A stretch of DNA of 64,000 nt from Coenobita brevimanus (Eukaryota > Arthropoda > Malacostraca > Decapoda > Coenobitidae). Of the stretch, positions 22,021 to 33,390 are shown piece after piece (within the stretch, counting starts at the first letter, position 1; each line of letters starts with the position of its first letter). Location: NCBI GenBank assembly GCA_032717465.1, contig JAVRFU010003718.1:3398445-3462444 (forward strand), read 5' to 3'. Both the position numbers and the translations under genes were made by a program. Under the pieces are notes generated by a model that ran no database searches, was not told where the DNA came from, and worked only from the letters and a program-made list of their open reading frames with translations.

Positions 22021-23293
22021 CCAGTTAATGTGATTTATATGATTACCCATGATCGGCGTCGGAATATTGTCTTTTTTGTTTGTTCGTTAAAGACTTATAA
22101 TAAAAGAAAAATACATTTTTGTCTTGGTATCTTTACGTATTTGCTCAGGTTTGCTCTAATGGTTTGGATCATTTGATGCAATGCAACTTGTAGAAAACTG
22201 TGAATAAACTTTCGGGAAGTGAACGAAAATCTGGGACGTGAGACTGACCTTGACTTCACCCTCTCATGTATCATCTGTCAGTTCACCACCTGCTATCGTG
22301 ATGAGTGGATGTACGATTTTTTCGATCGTGGCCAAGCCTAACCACACATAGTTACACCCATTATCTCGACCCAGACAGAATATACAATCTTTTTCCTCCC
22401 TTGCAAAACACAAACAACCACCCTGTTTACGAGACAGCAATATATATTGCAAAAATAACAAGGTAAAATGTTAAAGATGAATGTAAAATGATAGAGAAAG
22501 ATGAACATGTTATGACGGAAGAAGTACGTTTTCCCTGTCAGTAAACGTATTTATTTCTGCTTTGTATCTGTATTCGTAATAATTAGACTTATTGTTAGTT
22601 CTGAAACTGCATTACGATTCTATTTTTAGCCATTCTCGTGGTGTGGGAGCTGGAAGTTGTGACACAACTTCCTTATTGCTAATCGGACTGACCCTCCACT
22701 TTATTCTCCCGTGGCAGAGTCTAGCCTTGGAGGACGTGCAGTTTTCTCATTTAGGACTGAAAATTCAACTCTTTCGCTCCCTTTTCCAAGCATGGGCACA
22801 ACGATAACGTAAAAAATAACTCGAAACTACCATAAATATATATCAAAAAGGTGAAAATGTATTCATAACATTTTTTTTTTTTTTTTCAGCCATTCCTAAC
22901 AGATTATGTACTGAAATCATTCGATATCACAGAACTGCACTTCTAAGTTAAATATGTACTGTTCTGGTATGTACTTGTAAGTTAAAGCGCTGGTACCAGT
23001 TAACCTGATTTATATGATTACCTATTATCGGCGTCGGAATGTTTCCTTGTGTTTACGTACAGTATTTGTGTGTTGAAGTTTTGCTCTGGAGTACTGTATT
23101 TGTGAGTTATAACATTAAATAAACCTTCTAACCACTTAAAGTGCTTTCTAGTAATTACCAGTGACAGATAACAGCAAAACAACACATTTGGGGGGTCTAG
23201 GGAGCAATATACGAAGTAGTTTAAATATACGCGATTTCGCACCTAACACGGCACGGTAGGGACGAAACCCACGTGTTCCGTGCGAGTTACCTG

Positions 23294-23840
23294 TACATGG
23301 CATTAGATCGTTTCAGTCTCGCCACAGTACATGGCATTAGATCGTTTCAGTCTCGCCACAGTACATGGCATTAGATCGTTTCAGTCTCGCCACAGTACAT
23401 GGCATTAGATCGTTTCAGTCTCGCCACAGTACATGGCATTAGATCGTTTCAGTCTCGCCACAGAACATGGCATTAGATCGTTTCAGTCTCGCCACAGTAC
23501 ATGGCATTAGATCGTTTCAGTCTCGCCACAGTACATGGCATTAGATCGTTTCAGTCTCGCCACAGTACATGGCATTAGATCGTTTCAGTCTCGCCACAGT
23601 ACATGGCATTAGATCGTTTCAGTCTCGCCACAGTACATGGCATTAGATCGTTTCAGTCTCGCCACAGTACATGGCATTAGATCGTTTCAGTCTCGCCACA
23701 GTACATGGCATTAGATCGTTTCAGTCTCGCCACAGTACATGGCATTAGATCGTTTCAGTCTCGCCACAGTACATGGCATTAGATCGTTTCAGTCTTGCCA
23801 CAGTACATGGCATTAGATAGGTTCAGTCTTGCCACAGTAC
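23294..23840. repeat. 34-bp minisatellite, array 2 (~16 units, copy A)
   Basis: Continuation of array 1 beyond the TA-flanked element. Units are nearly identical. The last units drift (GTCTTGCC, TTAGATAGGTTCAG) toward the right arm boundary, and that drift is the same in copy B. Confidence 0.95.
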
Positions 23841-24194
23841 ACCCAAAAACAGTAATTTTCTCCCACGCATTAGCCGGAGTAGCGGCCAGTGAGCGACTGG
23901 AGGATCGAGCACCCCACATCCAATACCATTACCCCAACCACACTGTAAGCGTTGTTGGACAGATGCGGAACGACCAAAGCTGGCGATGTTATAGTGTCAT
24001 GATTGTCGTTATACACTATCAGAACCAGTGGGAGTAAATATATAAAAGTATTTAATGTGTGATACTGTGGTTTTATCAACAACATATGGGAAAGGCATGA
24101 AAATGAAAGAACTCCTACAATGTGTTATGTGTTATTGTATATATACTTAAGTCCGATATTATAATGTTACAAATAAGTATAGTCAACAGCATCT

Positions 24195-24364
24195 CTTAAA
24201 AGATGTCTTTTCTTATACAATCTTGTTCCCATCTCCACCATTCATCTCTCTGGGTTCCTGTCTCCACCGTACGCCCCTTTTATCCTCTCGTCCCCCATTC
24301 GCACCCTTTGTTAACCAGTATAAACAAAGATAGTGATGAAATGATCCATCAGGTACTGATCATA
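24195..24364. other. No feature recognised
   Basis: Single-copy-looking spacer between the inverted-arm element and LINE-B, repeated only in copy B (61874-62048). Confidence 0.5.
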
Positions 24365-25417
24365 TTACAGTATATGGAGTGGAGGGGAAATTGTGGAGTG
24401 CTGTGAAGAGTATGTATGAGGGAGCTTGGGCTACGGTGCCACTGGATGGTGAGCTGAGAGAGTTCTTTAATGTCAATGTGGGACTGAAACACTTGTGTGA
24501 TGTCCCCATGGCTGTTTAATATATACATGGATGGGGTTGTAAAGGAGGTGCAAGGTAGGGCAGTGGATGTGGGGGTGGCTCTAATGAATGAGGGTGAGAT
24601 TTGGAAGATTCCGGTGTTGCTGTTTGCTGATGATGCAGTATGTTGAGTGAGGATGAATGGGAGTTGCAAGATTTGGTGAATGAACTTGGGACAATGTGTA
24701 GGAGGAGGAATTGGAAAGTTAATGTAAACAAAGGTAAAGTTATGGTGTTTGAGAGGAATGAAGTCACAGAGTGTCCAGTGAGGTTGGATGGTGAGGATAT
24801 GGAGAATGTGAGTGCATTCAAGTACTTGGGTAGTGTGATGAGTAAGGATGGAACTTTGGGGAATGAAGTGCGTGAAAGGGTACAGCAGGGAAGGCAGGTT
24901 GTTGGTACACTGAAAGCAGTGATGAGAAATAGGGAGGTGAGTATGGAAGTTAAGAAGTCACTCCATGACAGTATTGTGATCCCTACCCTGACGTATGGAA
25001 GCAAGGCATGGATCTTGCAAAAGGGGAACAAGTCAAGAGTAAGAGCAGTGGAAATGAGTTACTTGAGAGGAGTATGTGCAGTGACGTGGAGGGACAGGTT
25101 GACGAATGAAGAAGTGAAGGAACGTTGTGGGGTGGATGTGGATGTGGTTGAGATTTGGAGAAATAACCTCAGGTGGTTTGGATATGTGAAGAGAATGGAG
25201 AATGACTAAGAGGGTGTATGTAGGTGAGGTGGAGGGAGGGAGAGGGAGGGGTAGACCGAGGATGAGGTGGAGGGATGGAGTTGAGAGATATATGAGGGAG
25301 GGGAGGGTGAGTTGGGGGGAGGGTAGTCAAATGGTGGGTGACAGAGCGACTAGGGGGCGTTTTGTCTGCGGCCACCCTTTGCGGGATTAGGACGTAGGGC
25401 TATAGATAGATAGATAG
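24365..25417 (+). mobile_element. LINE-B 3' fragment (copy 2), 5'-truncated
   Basis: Begins mid-RT (TATGGAGTGGAGGGGAAATTG) without motif A and runs to the (TAGA)n tail at 25402-25417. Frames: 24640-25209 (189 aa; SEDEWELQDLVNE, FKYLGSVMSKDG, YGSKAW) then 25202-25390 (GRGRGRPRMRW to CGHPLRD). The catalytic FADD codons at about 24628-24640 are followed by a frameshift (GCAGTATGTTGAG). There is no intact protein. It shares the ND-stop break with the other LINE-B copies. Confidence 0.8.
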
Positions 25418-27125
25418 GCATTAATTAAACATATGAAACATGCATAACACTCATCTATCGGTGATAATGTTGTGTTGGAAGAGGGAAGCTAGCAGTCTCC
25501 TGCTGAGCAGTGTTGCCAGATTCCCAAACCCATATTATCGTACACGGCACGTTAAAATTATCACTTTTGGATCAAAATTATCTCACTCATAAACAAAGGC
25601 ATTTCTTCACATCTGTTCCAAAATCTTTATGCCTCTATATAATCCTCTTAAGATCATCACCATTCCCCTTGTACATGATCATCAACACTGAATCCTGTGT
25701 TGCCCCATGAGGAGCGAAAGTACCAGGCCCTAGGCAAGTTGGACCTGACATTTAAGATGAGAGTCAGCAGCCTCACTCATCCCTGAGCGGCATTACTTGA
25801 GCAATAAAACCCAACCACCCATCTGATATAAACCTGCACTGCCTCAATCCAAATGGAGTGCCTTAATTACCCACTAAATCACCAGGTGCCATCATTTGCT
25901 TATATGATTACCACCCACCATAGTAGATGGTTTCCAGGTGTACAGGAAACCATTTGGCTTGTCACACTTCTCTTGTCCACATATACAATTATACTATTCA
26001 GCCAATTATCTGGGAAAACACACTCATAAATAATCATATTTATAAAACCGGTAACTATCTTCACTCCTATATCTCATGAGGCCTTCTCCATTTCAGCAGT
26101 CAACCCAGACACAGTTGCTGCCTTCCCCACCTGCATCCCTCTTATTGCCCTGCTCACAGTAGCAGCATCAATCAAAGGCCAACAGCCAAACGCTGGATCT
26201 GCTGGCTTCAAACCTTCCCTGTCCCAAACTCATCATTCAACAACCCGTTGTAATGCTCTCTCCACGCATCTTGAATACCCTCACTGCCCACCACTAACTT
26301 TCTTTCAACATTCTTCACACACTGATATCCCAATAGTCCCTCTTCATCTGATTTGCTACCTTAAGTATCATAGTCTTCCTCTGCACATTATTAAGGTTGT
26401 CAAGTAAATGTCTCTAAGACTCAGATTTTGCCCTGAAAACCTCTTATCTAGCCCTATGCTTAGCACTAAACTGTGAAACTATTTTTGAACAAGTCAGCCA
26501 AGCAGCATAATTTGTATGAAAGTATAGTTCACAAGAAATGAGCTGACAATTATCTTACCTAACTTCTTATACCAAGACGTAGACTCGTCACATACCGAAC
26601 AAACCACATTTTCTGGCCCTGAGTCGGTCAGTTAATAACCAGCATCGGTCACAAAGCCCTTTTCACACTTGCTGCACTTAATGTGAAAACTTGAATTTCA
26701 CTGCCCCCTCATCATTAGCATTTTTAGTTTTTCAATCACTGTCCAACAAAGACACTACCCACATCATGTAACACCTAACGCATTTTATCTGACTGTCCAA
26801 ATCTTACTCTTGTTCGCATTAAGCTCCCACACCACACAATAAAGTTAGTGCGGAACTGCACACTCAACTATTATATGAAATGAAGGGCAAGGAAATAAAT
26901 AAATAAATGCTTCTCCACACAACAACAGTTAACACAACAGCTTAGGCAGGCAGCAGCTGGTATGGGACGTGGGTCATGTGGGTCGGCTTAGATTAAACAA
27001 CTCTACCAGCGACCAACAAAAGTACAACACAGGAGTTGTAAACAAATGAACCTACGTAGAAATCCACTAGCTAAATGCACCCACTTCCCACTCTGTTTCT
27101 TCCGTGCAACTGAGAGATATTAAAA
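25418..27125. repeat. Flank block P (copy 2)
   Basis: Same content as 613-2326, including the RTE-like fossil and the minus repeat. It ends GAGATATTAAAA, where LINE-A b is inserted; in unoccupied copies GATATTAACATGCTGGTGAA continues into block Q. Confidence 0.75.
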
Positions 27126-27737
27126 TCTATCTATCTATTGCCAGACGCCTCAATCCCATTTGGGGTGCCCACAAACAAATCGCCTCCAAGTCGCCCTGTC
27201 CCCCGCCATTTCACTGCCCTGCTCCCAACTCACACCCCCCTCTCATATACCTCTCCACTCCATCCCTCCATCTCATCCTCGGCCTCCCCCTCCCTCTTCC
27301 CCCCTCCACCTCACTCATATAAACTCTCTTCGTCAGTCTTTCACCCTCCATCCTCTCCACATGGCCAAACCACCTCAGTGTGTTCCTCATAACGCTTCCT
27401 ATCACATCCACATCCACACCACAAAGCTCCTTTATATCCTCATTCGTCAGCCCGTCTCTACACGTGACTACACAGGCTCCTCTTAAATAACTCATTTCCA
27501 ATGCTCTCACTCTTGACTTGTGTCCTTCCAACAATGTCCAAGATTCACTTCCGTACGTTAGAGTTGGTATCACAATACTGTCCTGTAGTAACTTTTTCAC
27601 TTCCATGCTCACTTCCCTGTTTCTTATCACTGCTCTCAAAGAACCAGCAACCTTTCTTCCCTGCTGTACCCTTTCAAGCACTTCACCCTCCAAACCTCCA
27701 TCCTTACTCATCACACTACCCAAGTACTTAAACGTAC

Positions 27738-29243
27738 TCACATTTTCCAATTCCTCACCATCCAACCTCGCTGTGCATTCACTACTTCACCTCTCTCAAA
27801 GACCATCACTTTACTCTTCCCTACATTCACCTTTAGATTCCGTTTCTTACACACTCTCTCAAACTCTACAACCAAGCCTTGCAGCTCCCCTTTGTCTTCA
27901 CTCAACAACACAGTATCATCTGCAAACAACAGTACAGGGAGTTTCCAAACACAATCCTCTCTCACCAGGGCCACTCCAACATCCACTACCCTACCTTGTA
28001 CCTCTTTTATTACCCCATCTATGTACAGGTTGAACAACCATGGAGACATGACACATCCCTGTTTCAAACCAACTTTCAAAGAGAAAAATTCACTTAGTTC
28101 ACCATCCACACGCACTGCAGCCTTAGCACCATCGTACATACTCTTCACAGCATTCAACAACTTCCCATCTACTCCATATATTCTTAACACTTTCCACAAT
28201 CCTTGTCTATCCACCCTGTCATATGCTTTCTCCAAATCCATGAAAGCCGCATACAACTTCTTTCCCTTCTCTAGAAACTTTTCCACTAAAGATCTAAGAA
28301 TGAATATCTGATCTACACAACCTCTTCCCTTCCTAAAGCCTCCCTGTTCTTCTCCAACTAATTTCTCTGTTCTTTCTCTAACTCTGTCTATAAGTATCCT
28401 ACCATACACTTTTCCTATTATACTAAGAAGACAAATGCCCCTATGATTACCACACACTTCTTTTTCCCCTTTTCCTTTGTACAAGGGAATAATTATACCT
28501 GACTTCCAATCCTCCGGGACTCTATCTTCCTCCCAGGCCAATCTGCACATCTTCCACATCCATTCTACTACTATCTCTCCCCCATGCTTCAGCATTTCAC
28601 CAGACACTCCATCAATTCCTGGGGCTTTCCTCGATTTAACTTTCTTCATTGCTTCCACAACTTCTATCCTACTGATTTCTTCCTGTCTTCTCACCTCCCT
28701 CCTTCTCCCAGCCATTCCCCAGCCACTTATACTCGCATTACTTCCATCCTCCACGTTCAACAATTCCTTAAAGTGTTCTCTCCATCTACTCACTTTTTCT
28801 CCCTTCTCCACTAGTAATCTACCATTTCTATCTTTCACTCCTCTGCTAACTTCACTTCCACCCTGTCTTACTCTTTTCACTTCTCTCCAGAACATTTTCT
28901 TACAGTCCCTCCACTTTACACTCAAATTCCTTCCAAATTCATCATCCACTCTCTTCTTACTCTCTTTTACTAATCTTTTCACCTCTCTCTTTCTTCCCGC
29001 ATATAACTCTCTCTTCCGCCTCTCAACTTCTTCCACGCCCCTATTTCTCATAGATTCATTGTATGCTTTCTTCATTTGTGCCACAGCCTGTTTCACCTCT
29101 TCAGTCCACCATGCTGTTCCTTGCACCCCCCTCCGTCTTCTCTTCCTTCCACACACCACATCACATGCTGCACATATTTCTTCTGTAAATATCTTACACA
29201 CACCTTCCACGTCCCCCATCTGCTCCAATTCATATTTGCCCAA
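27738..29243 (-). pseudogene. LINE-A copy b linker-RT frame, 501 aa
   Basis: Starts just after the APE region (MGKYELEQMGDVEG, an internal position in intact copies) and includes GKAPGIDGV, AFMDLEKAYDRVD, GLKQGCVMSPWLFNLYID and LLFADDTVLLSED. A one-base loss near 27785 (TTCACTACTTCACC) shifts the frame after FERGEV. The C-terminal domain continues at 27211-27765 to GRGRPRMRWRDGVERYMRGG, where a 2-base loss ends it. Confidence 0.8.
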
Positions 29244-29356
29244 TCGTTCCTATACTTCTCTCTTATACTCCACCTTTTTCTCATCCTCTTCTAACCTTTC
29301 CACTCTCCTTGCAACTACTCCTTCCTCTCGTGTTTCCCATCTTATATTCTACCATC

Positions 29357-30064
29357 TTACTTGCATTCTAATTCTGGCCACCACCAAGTAGTGTTCAGAA
29401 AGTCCACTCCCCCAACCTCTATACACTCTTGCATCCTTTCATCCACACACACATAATCAATCATTGCCTTCCTTTCATTCAGTTCACCACCCACCCTTCT
29501 CATCACTCGCCATGTATACCTGTGGATCATTTTATGCCTGAAGAGGGTATTGGCTATCACCAACCCCCTCCCAGCACAAATGTCCACTAACGCACTCCCA
29601 TTCTCATCTATCTCAGCAGGCACACCCCACTCACCAACTATTCCATCCACCTTCACATTCCCAACTTTACAATTCATATCACCAATCAAAAACACTCTCT
29701 CATTCCTTCCAAACTTTTCCATGCACACTTCCACATTTGTCCAGAACTCTTCTCTCACTCTTCTAGCACGATCTTGCGTTGGTGCATTCACACACACAAT
29801 CGCCCACATTTGAATTCCAACTTTCAACTTTACCCACACAATCCTTGACCCAACTGTTCCATACTGTCTTATGCTCCTCTTCCATCTTTTACTCACAACT
29901 ACACATACTCCTTCCTTTGCCCTCTCATTCTCACCTACTCCTGCACATATACCCCATCCATACTCCCATTCTCTCACACTTTCTCCTTTCCATTTCAATT
30001 CAGTAATTCCATATACATCCACTTTTGCACCCTCAAGCACCTGCACAATCTCTCTCTCTTTCAC
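29357..30064 (-). pseudogene. LINE-A copy b APE frame, 235 aa
   Basis: Begins inside the APE domain at MKEREIVQVLEG because an insertion in the codons after NIRGANDE / near 30097 shifts the usual start (GTACTGTACTC in place of GTACTC). It keeps ITELKWKG (E retained), VNAPTQD (Tyr to Asn in the usual VYAPT) and IGDMNCKVG (Gly to Cys). A ~30-bp loss near 29435 removes the RRCVKDARVYRG residues. Confidence 0.75.
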
Positions 30065-30184
30065 CTCATCATTCGCTCCTCTTATATTCCATGTACTGTA
30101 CTCATTACCAAGTCCTTTGTCCGGTCCTGGGTCGTCATCGTTTGGTCAGTCCTTGTCCAAGGCTTCTTGTTTGTTTTTTTAGTT

Positions 30185-30297
30185 AGTTGTTTTCCGGGGA
30201 GGGGCACTAACCCTCCGCCAACCCTTTTAGTCGCCTTTTACGACAAGCAGGGATACTGGGGGAGTATTCTTGAAAACCCCCCTACCCCCAGGGGGGG
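30185..30297 (-). other. LINE-A 5' leader module
   Basis: A ~110-bp sequence upstream of the ORF, also at 12090-12186, 19440-19550, 37240-37351, 52485-52587 and 59835-59944. In the sense direction it runs CCCCCCTGGGGGTAGGGGGG, TACTCCCCCAGTATCCCTGC, then GTCGTAAAAGGCGAC (GTCG/CGAC stem), then GGCGGAGGGTTAGTGCCCCT. It contains two short hairpins. Leaders of this position can carry internal promoters in LINEs, but no motif here proves it. The 5S SINE carries its 3' half. Confidence 0.7.
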
Positions 30298-30811
30298 TGA
30301 ATAATTAAGAGAAAAATTAAATCTTTGTGTTATTGCACGATGGTTACTTCCCCCTGCCCGAAATTGGGACTCTGCTATTGTTCGAGATATTTTTATGGCT
30401 CTCTGGAATGTACCTACATCTTTAGGTGGTAAAACAGATCTAGATGATGATGATGATAACAATGTTCAATTGTAAATAACATTCAATAAAGTTTGTTTCA
30501 TTTAACCTGGCCTCCCCGTCACCCCTTACAGCCAGCCCAGTCCACAGGCAAAACAGACAGAGAAAAAGGGCATAATATACCACATTAAAACCACCACCAT
30601 CATCATCATCACCCCACCTCTCTTCACACAAGCGTGCACGCACACATACATACATACACATTATGAAGGCAGAACGACAGAATAAAAAACAACGTAAAAT
30701 GATTGAATGTGGCATATGCTAACATAAATGGCTTAACCTCAGCAATGCTGGAAATCAACAATTTCTTGACGGTAAATGAGCCCGATATTATGTGCTTCGT
30801 AGAGACCAAGC
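30298..30811 (+). repeat. Block Q' plus block S with an endonuclease-like ORF start
   Basis: Q' (30298-30580) is followed by S: a CAT/CAC-rich tract (30588-30615), a CATA tract, and an open frame from about 30703 reading NVAYANINGLTSAMLEINNF and DIMCFVETKL. This looks like the N-terminal end of an APE domain of another LINE clade (ETKL carries the catalytic Glu). At 30812 it is fused in frame to LINE-B RT (RCLVEKYLEKRKKVYAAF). No ATG opens it; a stop lies just upstream. The partner is 37352-37863. Confidence 0.6.
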
Positions 30812-31987
30812 TATTTGTTCGAAGATGTTTAGTGGAGAAGTATCTAGAGAAAAGAAAGAAAGTGTATGCTGCCTTCGTGGACTTGGAAAAAGCTTATGAC
30901 AGAATAGATAGGTAAGGTATGTGGAAGGTATTAAGAATATATGGAGTGGAGGGGAAATTGTTGAGTGCTGTGAAGAGTATGTACGAGGGAGCTAGGGCAA
31001 CGGTGCGAGTGGATGGTGAGCTGAGTGAGTTCTTTAATATCAATGTGGGACTGAAACAGTTCTGTGATGTCTCCATGGCTGTTTAATATATACATGGATG
31101 GGGTTGTAAAGGAGATGCAAGGTAGGCCAGTGGATGTGGGGGTGGCTCTAATGAATGAGGGTGAGATTTGGAAGATTCCGGTGTTGCTCTTTGCTGATGA
31201 TGCAGTATGTTGAGTGAGGATGAATGGGAGTTGCAAGATTTGGTGAATGAATTTGGGACAATGTGTAGGAAGAGGAATTGGAAAGTTAATGTAAACAAAA
31301 GTAAAGTTATGGTGTTTGAGAGGAATGAAGTCACAGAGTATGCAGTGAGGTTGGATGGTGAGGATATGGAGAATGTGAGTGCATTCAAGTACTTGGGTAA
31401 AGTGATGAGTAAGGATGGAACTTTGGGGAATGAAGTGCGTGAAAGGGTACAGCAGGGAAGGCAGGTTGTTGGTACACTGAAAGCAGTGATGAGAAATAGG
31501 GAGGTGAGTATGGAAGTTAAGAAGACACTCCATGACAGTACTGTGGTCCCTACCCTGACGCATGGAAGCAAGGCGTGGATCTTGCAAAAGGGGAACAAGT
31601 CAAGAGTAAGAGCAGTGGAAATGAGTTACTTGAGAGGAGTATGTGCAGTGACGTGGAGGGGCAGGTTGATGAATGAAGAAGTGAAGGAACGTTGTGGGGT
31701 GGATGTGGATGTGGTTGAGAAGATTAGGAGAAATAACCTGAGGTGGTTTGGACATGTGAAGAGAATGGAGAATGACTAAGAGGGTGTATGTAGGTGAGGT
31801 GGAGAGAGAGGGCGAGGGAGGGGTAGACCGAGGAGGAGGTAGGGATGGAGTTGAGAGATATATGAGGGAGGAGAGGGTGAGTTGGGGTGAGGGTAGTCAA
31901 ATGTTGGGTGACAGAGCGACTTGGAGGCATTTTGTCTGCGGCCACCCTTTGCGGGATTAGGGCGTCGGGTTATAGATATAGAGATAG
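30812..31987 (+). mobile_element. LINE-B 3' half (copy 3)
   Basis: Longer than copy 2: starts at the FVLRCFVEKYLEK-equivalent position before RT motif A. AFVDLEKAYDRID is followed by a stop (TAAGG at 30913; CAAGG in copy 4). The frame is then broken near VGLKQ, where QFCDVSMAV replaces the normal GLKQGCVMSPWL order by a one-base change. The C-terminal frame is 31207-31779. The tail is degenerate (TATAGATATAGAGATAG). The (T/A)YAVRL codons and KVMSKDG distinguish it from copy 2. Confidence 0.8.
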
Positions 31988-33390
31988 GCATTAATTTAAC
32001 ATATAAAACATGCATAACACTCATCTATCGGTGGCAATGTTGCGTTGGAAGAGGGAAGCAGCAGTCTCCTGCTGAGCAGTGTTGCCAGATTCCCAAACCC
32101 ATATTATCGTACACGGCACGTTAAAATTATCACTTTTTGATCAAAATTATCTCACTCATAAACAAAGGCAATTCTTCACATCTGTTCCAAAATCTTTATG
32201 CCTCTATAATATCCTCTTTCCAGATCATCACCATTCCCCTTGTGCATCATCATCAACACTGAATCCTGTGTTGCCCCATGAGGAGCGTAAGTGCCCGGGG
32301 CTAGGCAAGTTGGACCTTACATTTAAGATGAGAGTCAGCAGCCTCACTCATCCCTCAGTGGCATTACTTGAGCAATAAACCCCAACCACCCATCTGATAT
32401 AAACCTGCACTGCTTCAATCCAAATGGAGTGCCTTATTTACCCACTAAATCACCAGGTGTCATAATTTGGTTATATGATTACCACCCAGCATAGTAAATG
32501 GTTTCCTGGTGTACAGGAAACCATTTACTATCTTGAATACCCTCACTGCCCACCACTACCTTTCCTTCAACATTCTTCACACACTGATATCCCAATATTC
32601 CCTCTTCATCTGATTTGCTACCTTAAGTATCATAGTCTTCCTCTGCACATTATTAAGGTTGTCAAGTAAATGTCTCTGAGACTCAGATTTTGCCCTGAAA
32701 ACCTCTTATCTACCCCTATGCTTGCCACTAAACTGTGAAACTATTTTTGAACAAGTCAGCCAAGCAGCATAATTTCTATGAAAGTATAGTTCACAAGAAA
32801 TGAGCTGACAATTATCTTACCTAACTTCTTATACCAAGACGTAGACTCGTCACATACCGAACAAACCACATTTTCTGGCCCTGAGTCGGTCAGTTAATAA
32901 CCAGCATCGGTCACAAAGCCCTTTTCACACTCGCTGCACTTAATGTGAAAACTTGAATTTCACTGCCCCCTCATCATTAGCATTTTTAGTTTTTCAATCA
33001 CTGTCCAACAAAGACACTACCCACATCATGTAACACCTAACACATTTTATCTCACTGTCCAAATCTTACTCTTGTTCGCATTAAGCTCCCACACCACACA
33101 ATAAAGTTAGTGCGGAACTGCACACTCAGTTATTATATGAAATGAAGGGCAAGGAAATAAATAAATAAATGCTTCTCCACACAACAACAGTTAACACAAC
33201 AGCTTAGGTAGGCAGCAGCTGGTATGGGACGTGGGTCATGTGGGTCGGCTTAGATTAAAGAACTCTACCAGCCAACAAAAGTACAACACAGGAGTTGTAA
33301 ACAAATGAACCTACGTGGAAATCCACTAGCTAAATGCACCCACTTCCCACTCCGTTTCTCCCGTGCAACTGAGAGATATTAACATGCTGG
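31988..33390. repeat. Flank block P (copy 3) with ~310-bp deletion
   Basis: Same as block P but the sequence jumps from the hairpin end (32526) to ACTATCTTGAATACC, removing the upstream part of the RTE-like fossil. The remaining minus repeat is complete. Confidence 0.75.

Larger units (their letters stand above)
21107..23293. mobile_element. TA-flanked DNA element with 22-bp inverted termini (copy A only)
   Basis: Ends CAGGTAACTCGCACGGAACA... and its exact reverse complement (22 bp), with TA at 21105-21106 and 23294-23295 inside the minisatellite. Rejoining the flanks restores a normal 34-bp unit, and copy B has an uninterrupted array. This fits a Tc1/mariner-superfamily non-autonomous element of 2,187 bp. 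It contains degenerate tandem units of ~150-180 bp (TATTTGTAAGTTAAATATT ... GATTACCCATGATCGGC) starting near 21349, 21523, 21704, 22945 and 23060. A 5S SINE lies within. No transposase was recognised. Confidence 0.8.
13303..24194. mobile_element. Long-inverted-arm element with minisatellite core (copy A), host of a nest
   Basis: The left arm 13303-13659 and right arm 23838-24194 are imperfect reverse complements over ~355 bp. Paired blocks include CCCACTGGTTCTGATAGT / ACTATCAGAACCAGTGGG, CCATATGTTGT / ACAACATATGG, and ACTTATTTGTAACATTATAA with its complement. The original core is a 34-bp tandem repeat. All other content (hAT, Tigger-like, LINE-A, TA-flanked element) was inserted later. It resembles a foldback-type element or MITE with satellite core. 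No clear terminal target duplication was found. Confidence 0.7.
27126..30297 (-). mobile_element. LINE-A copy b, full length (3,172 bp)
   Basis: Complete from the (TCTA) tail to the G-rich 5' leader end (CCCCCAGGGGGGG at 30286-30297). It lies at the P/Q junction. Compared with unoccupied P/Q junctions at 2320, 33384 and 40748, six to eight bases (CATGCTGG) are gone and no target duplication is seen. It is the only single (non-nested) copy here without the 5-bp C-terminal loss except the short 60047 copy. The ORF is broken into 27211-27765, 27738-29243 and 29357-30064. Confidence 0.9.

Noticed and set aside
20365..23840. CRISPR-like regular repeats
   Set aside because: The 34-bp units are head-to-tail with no unique spacers, in eukaryotic DNA; it is a minisatellite.
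30588..30660. CAT/CAC and CATA tracts as a regulatory region
   Set aside because: They are simple-sequence tracts in block S; nothing links them to a gene here.
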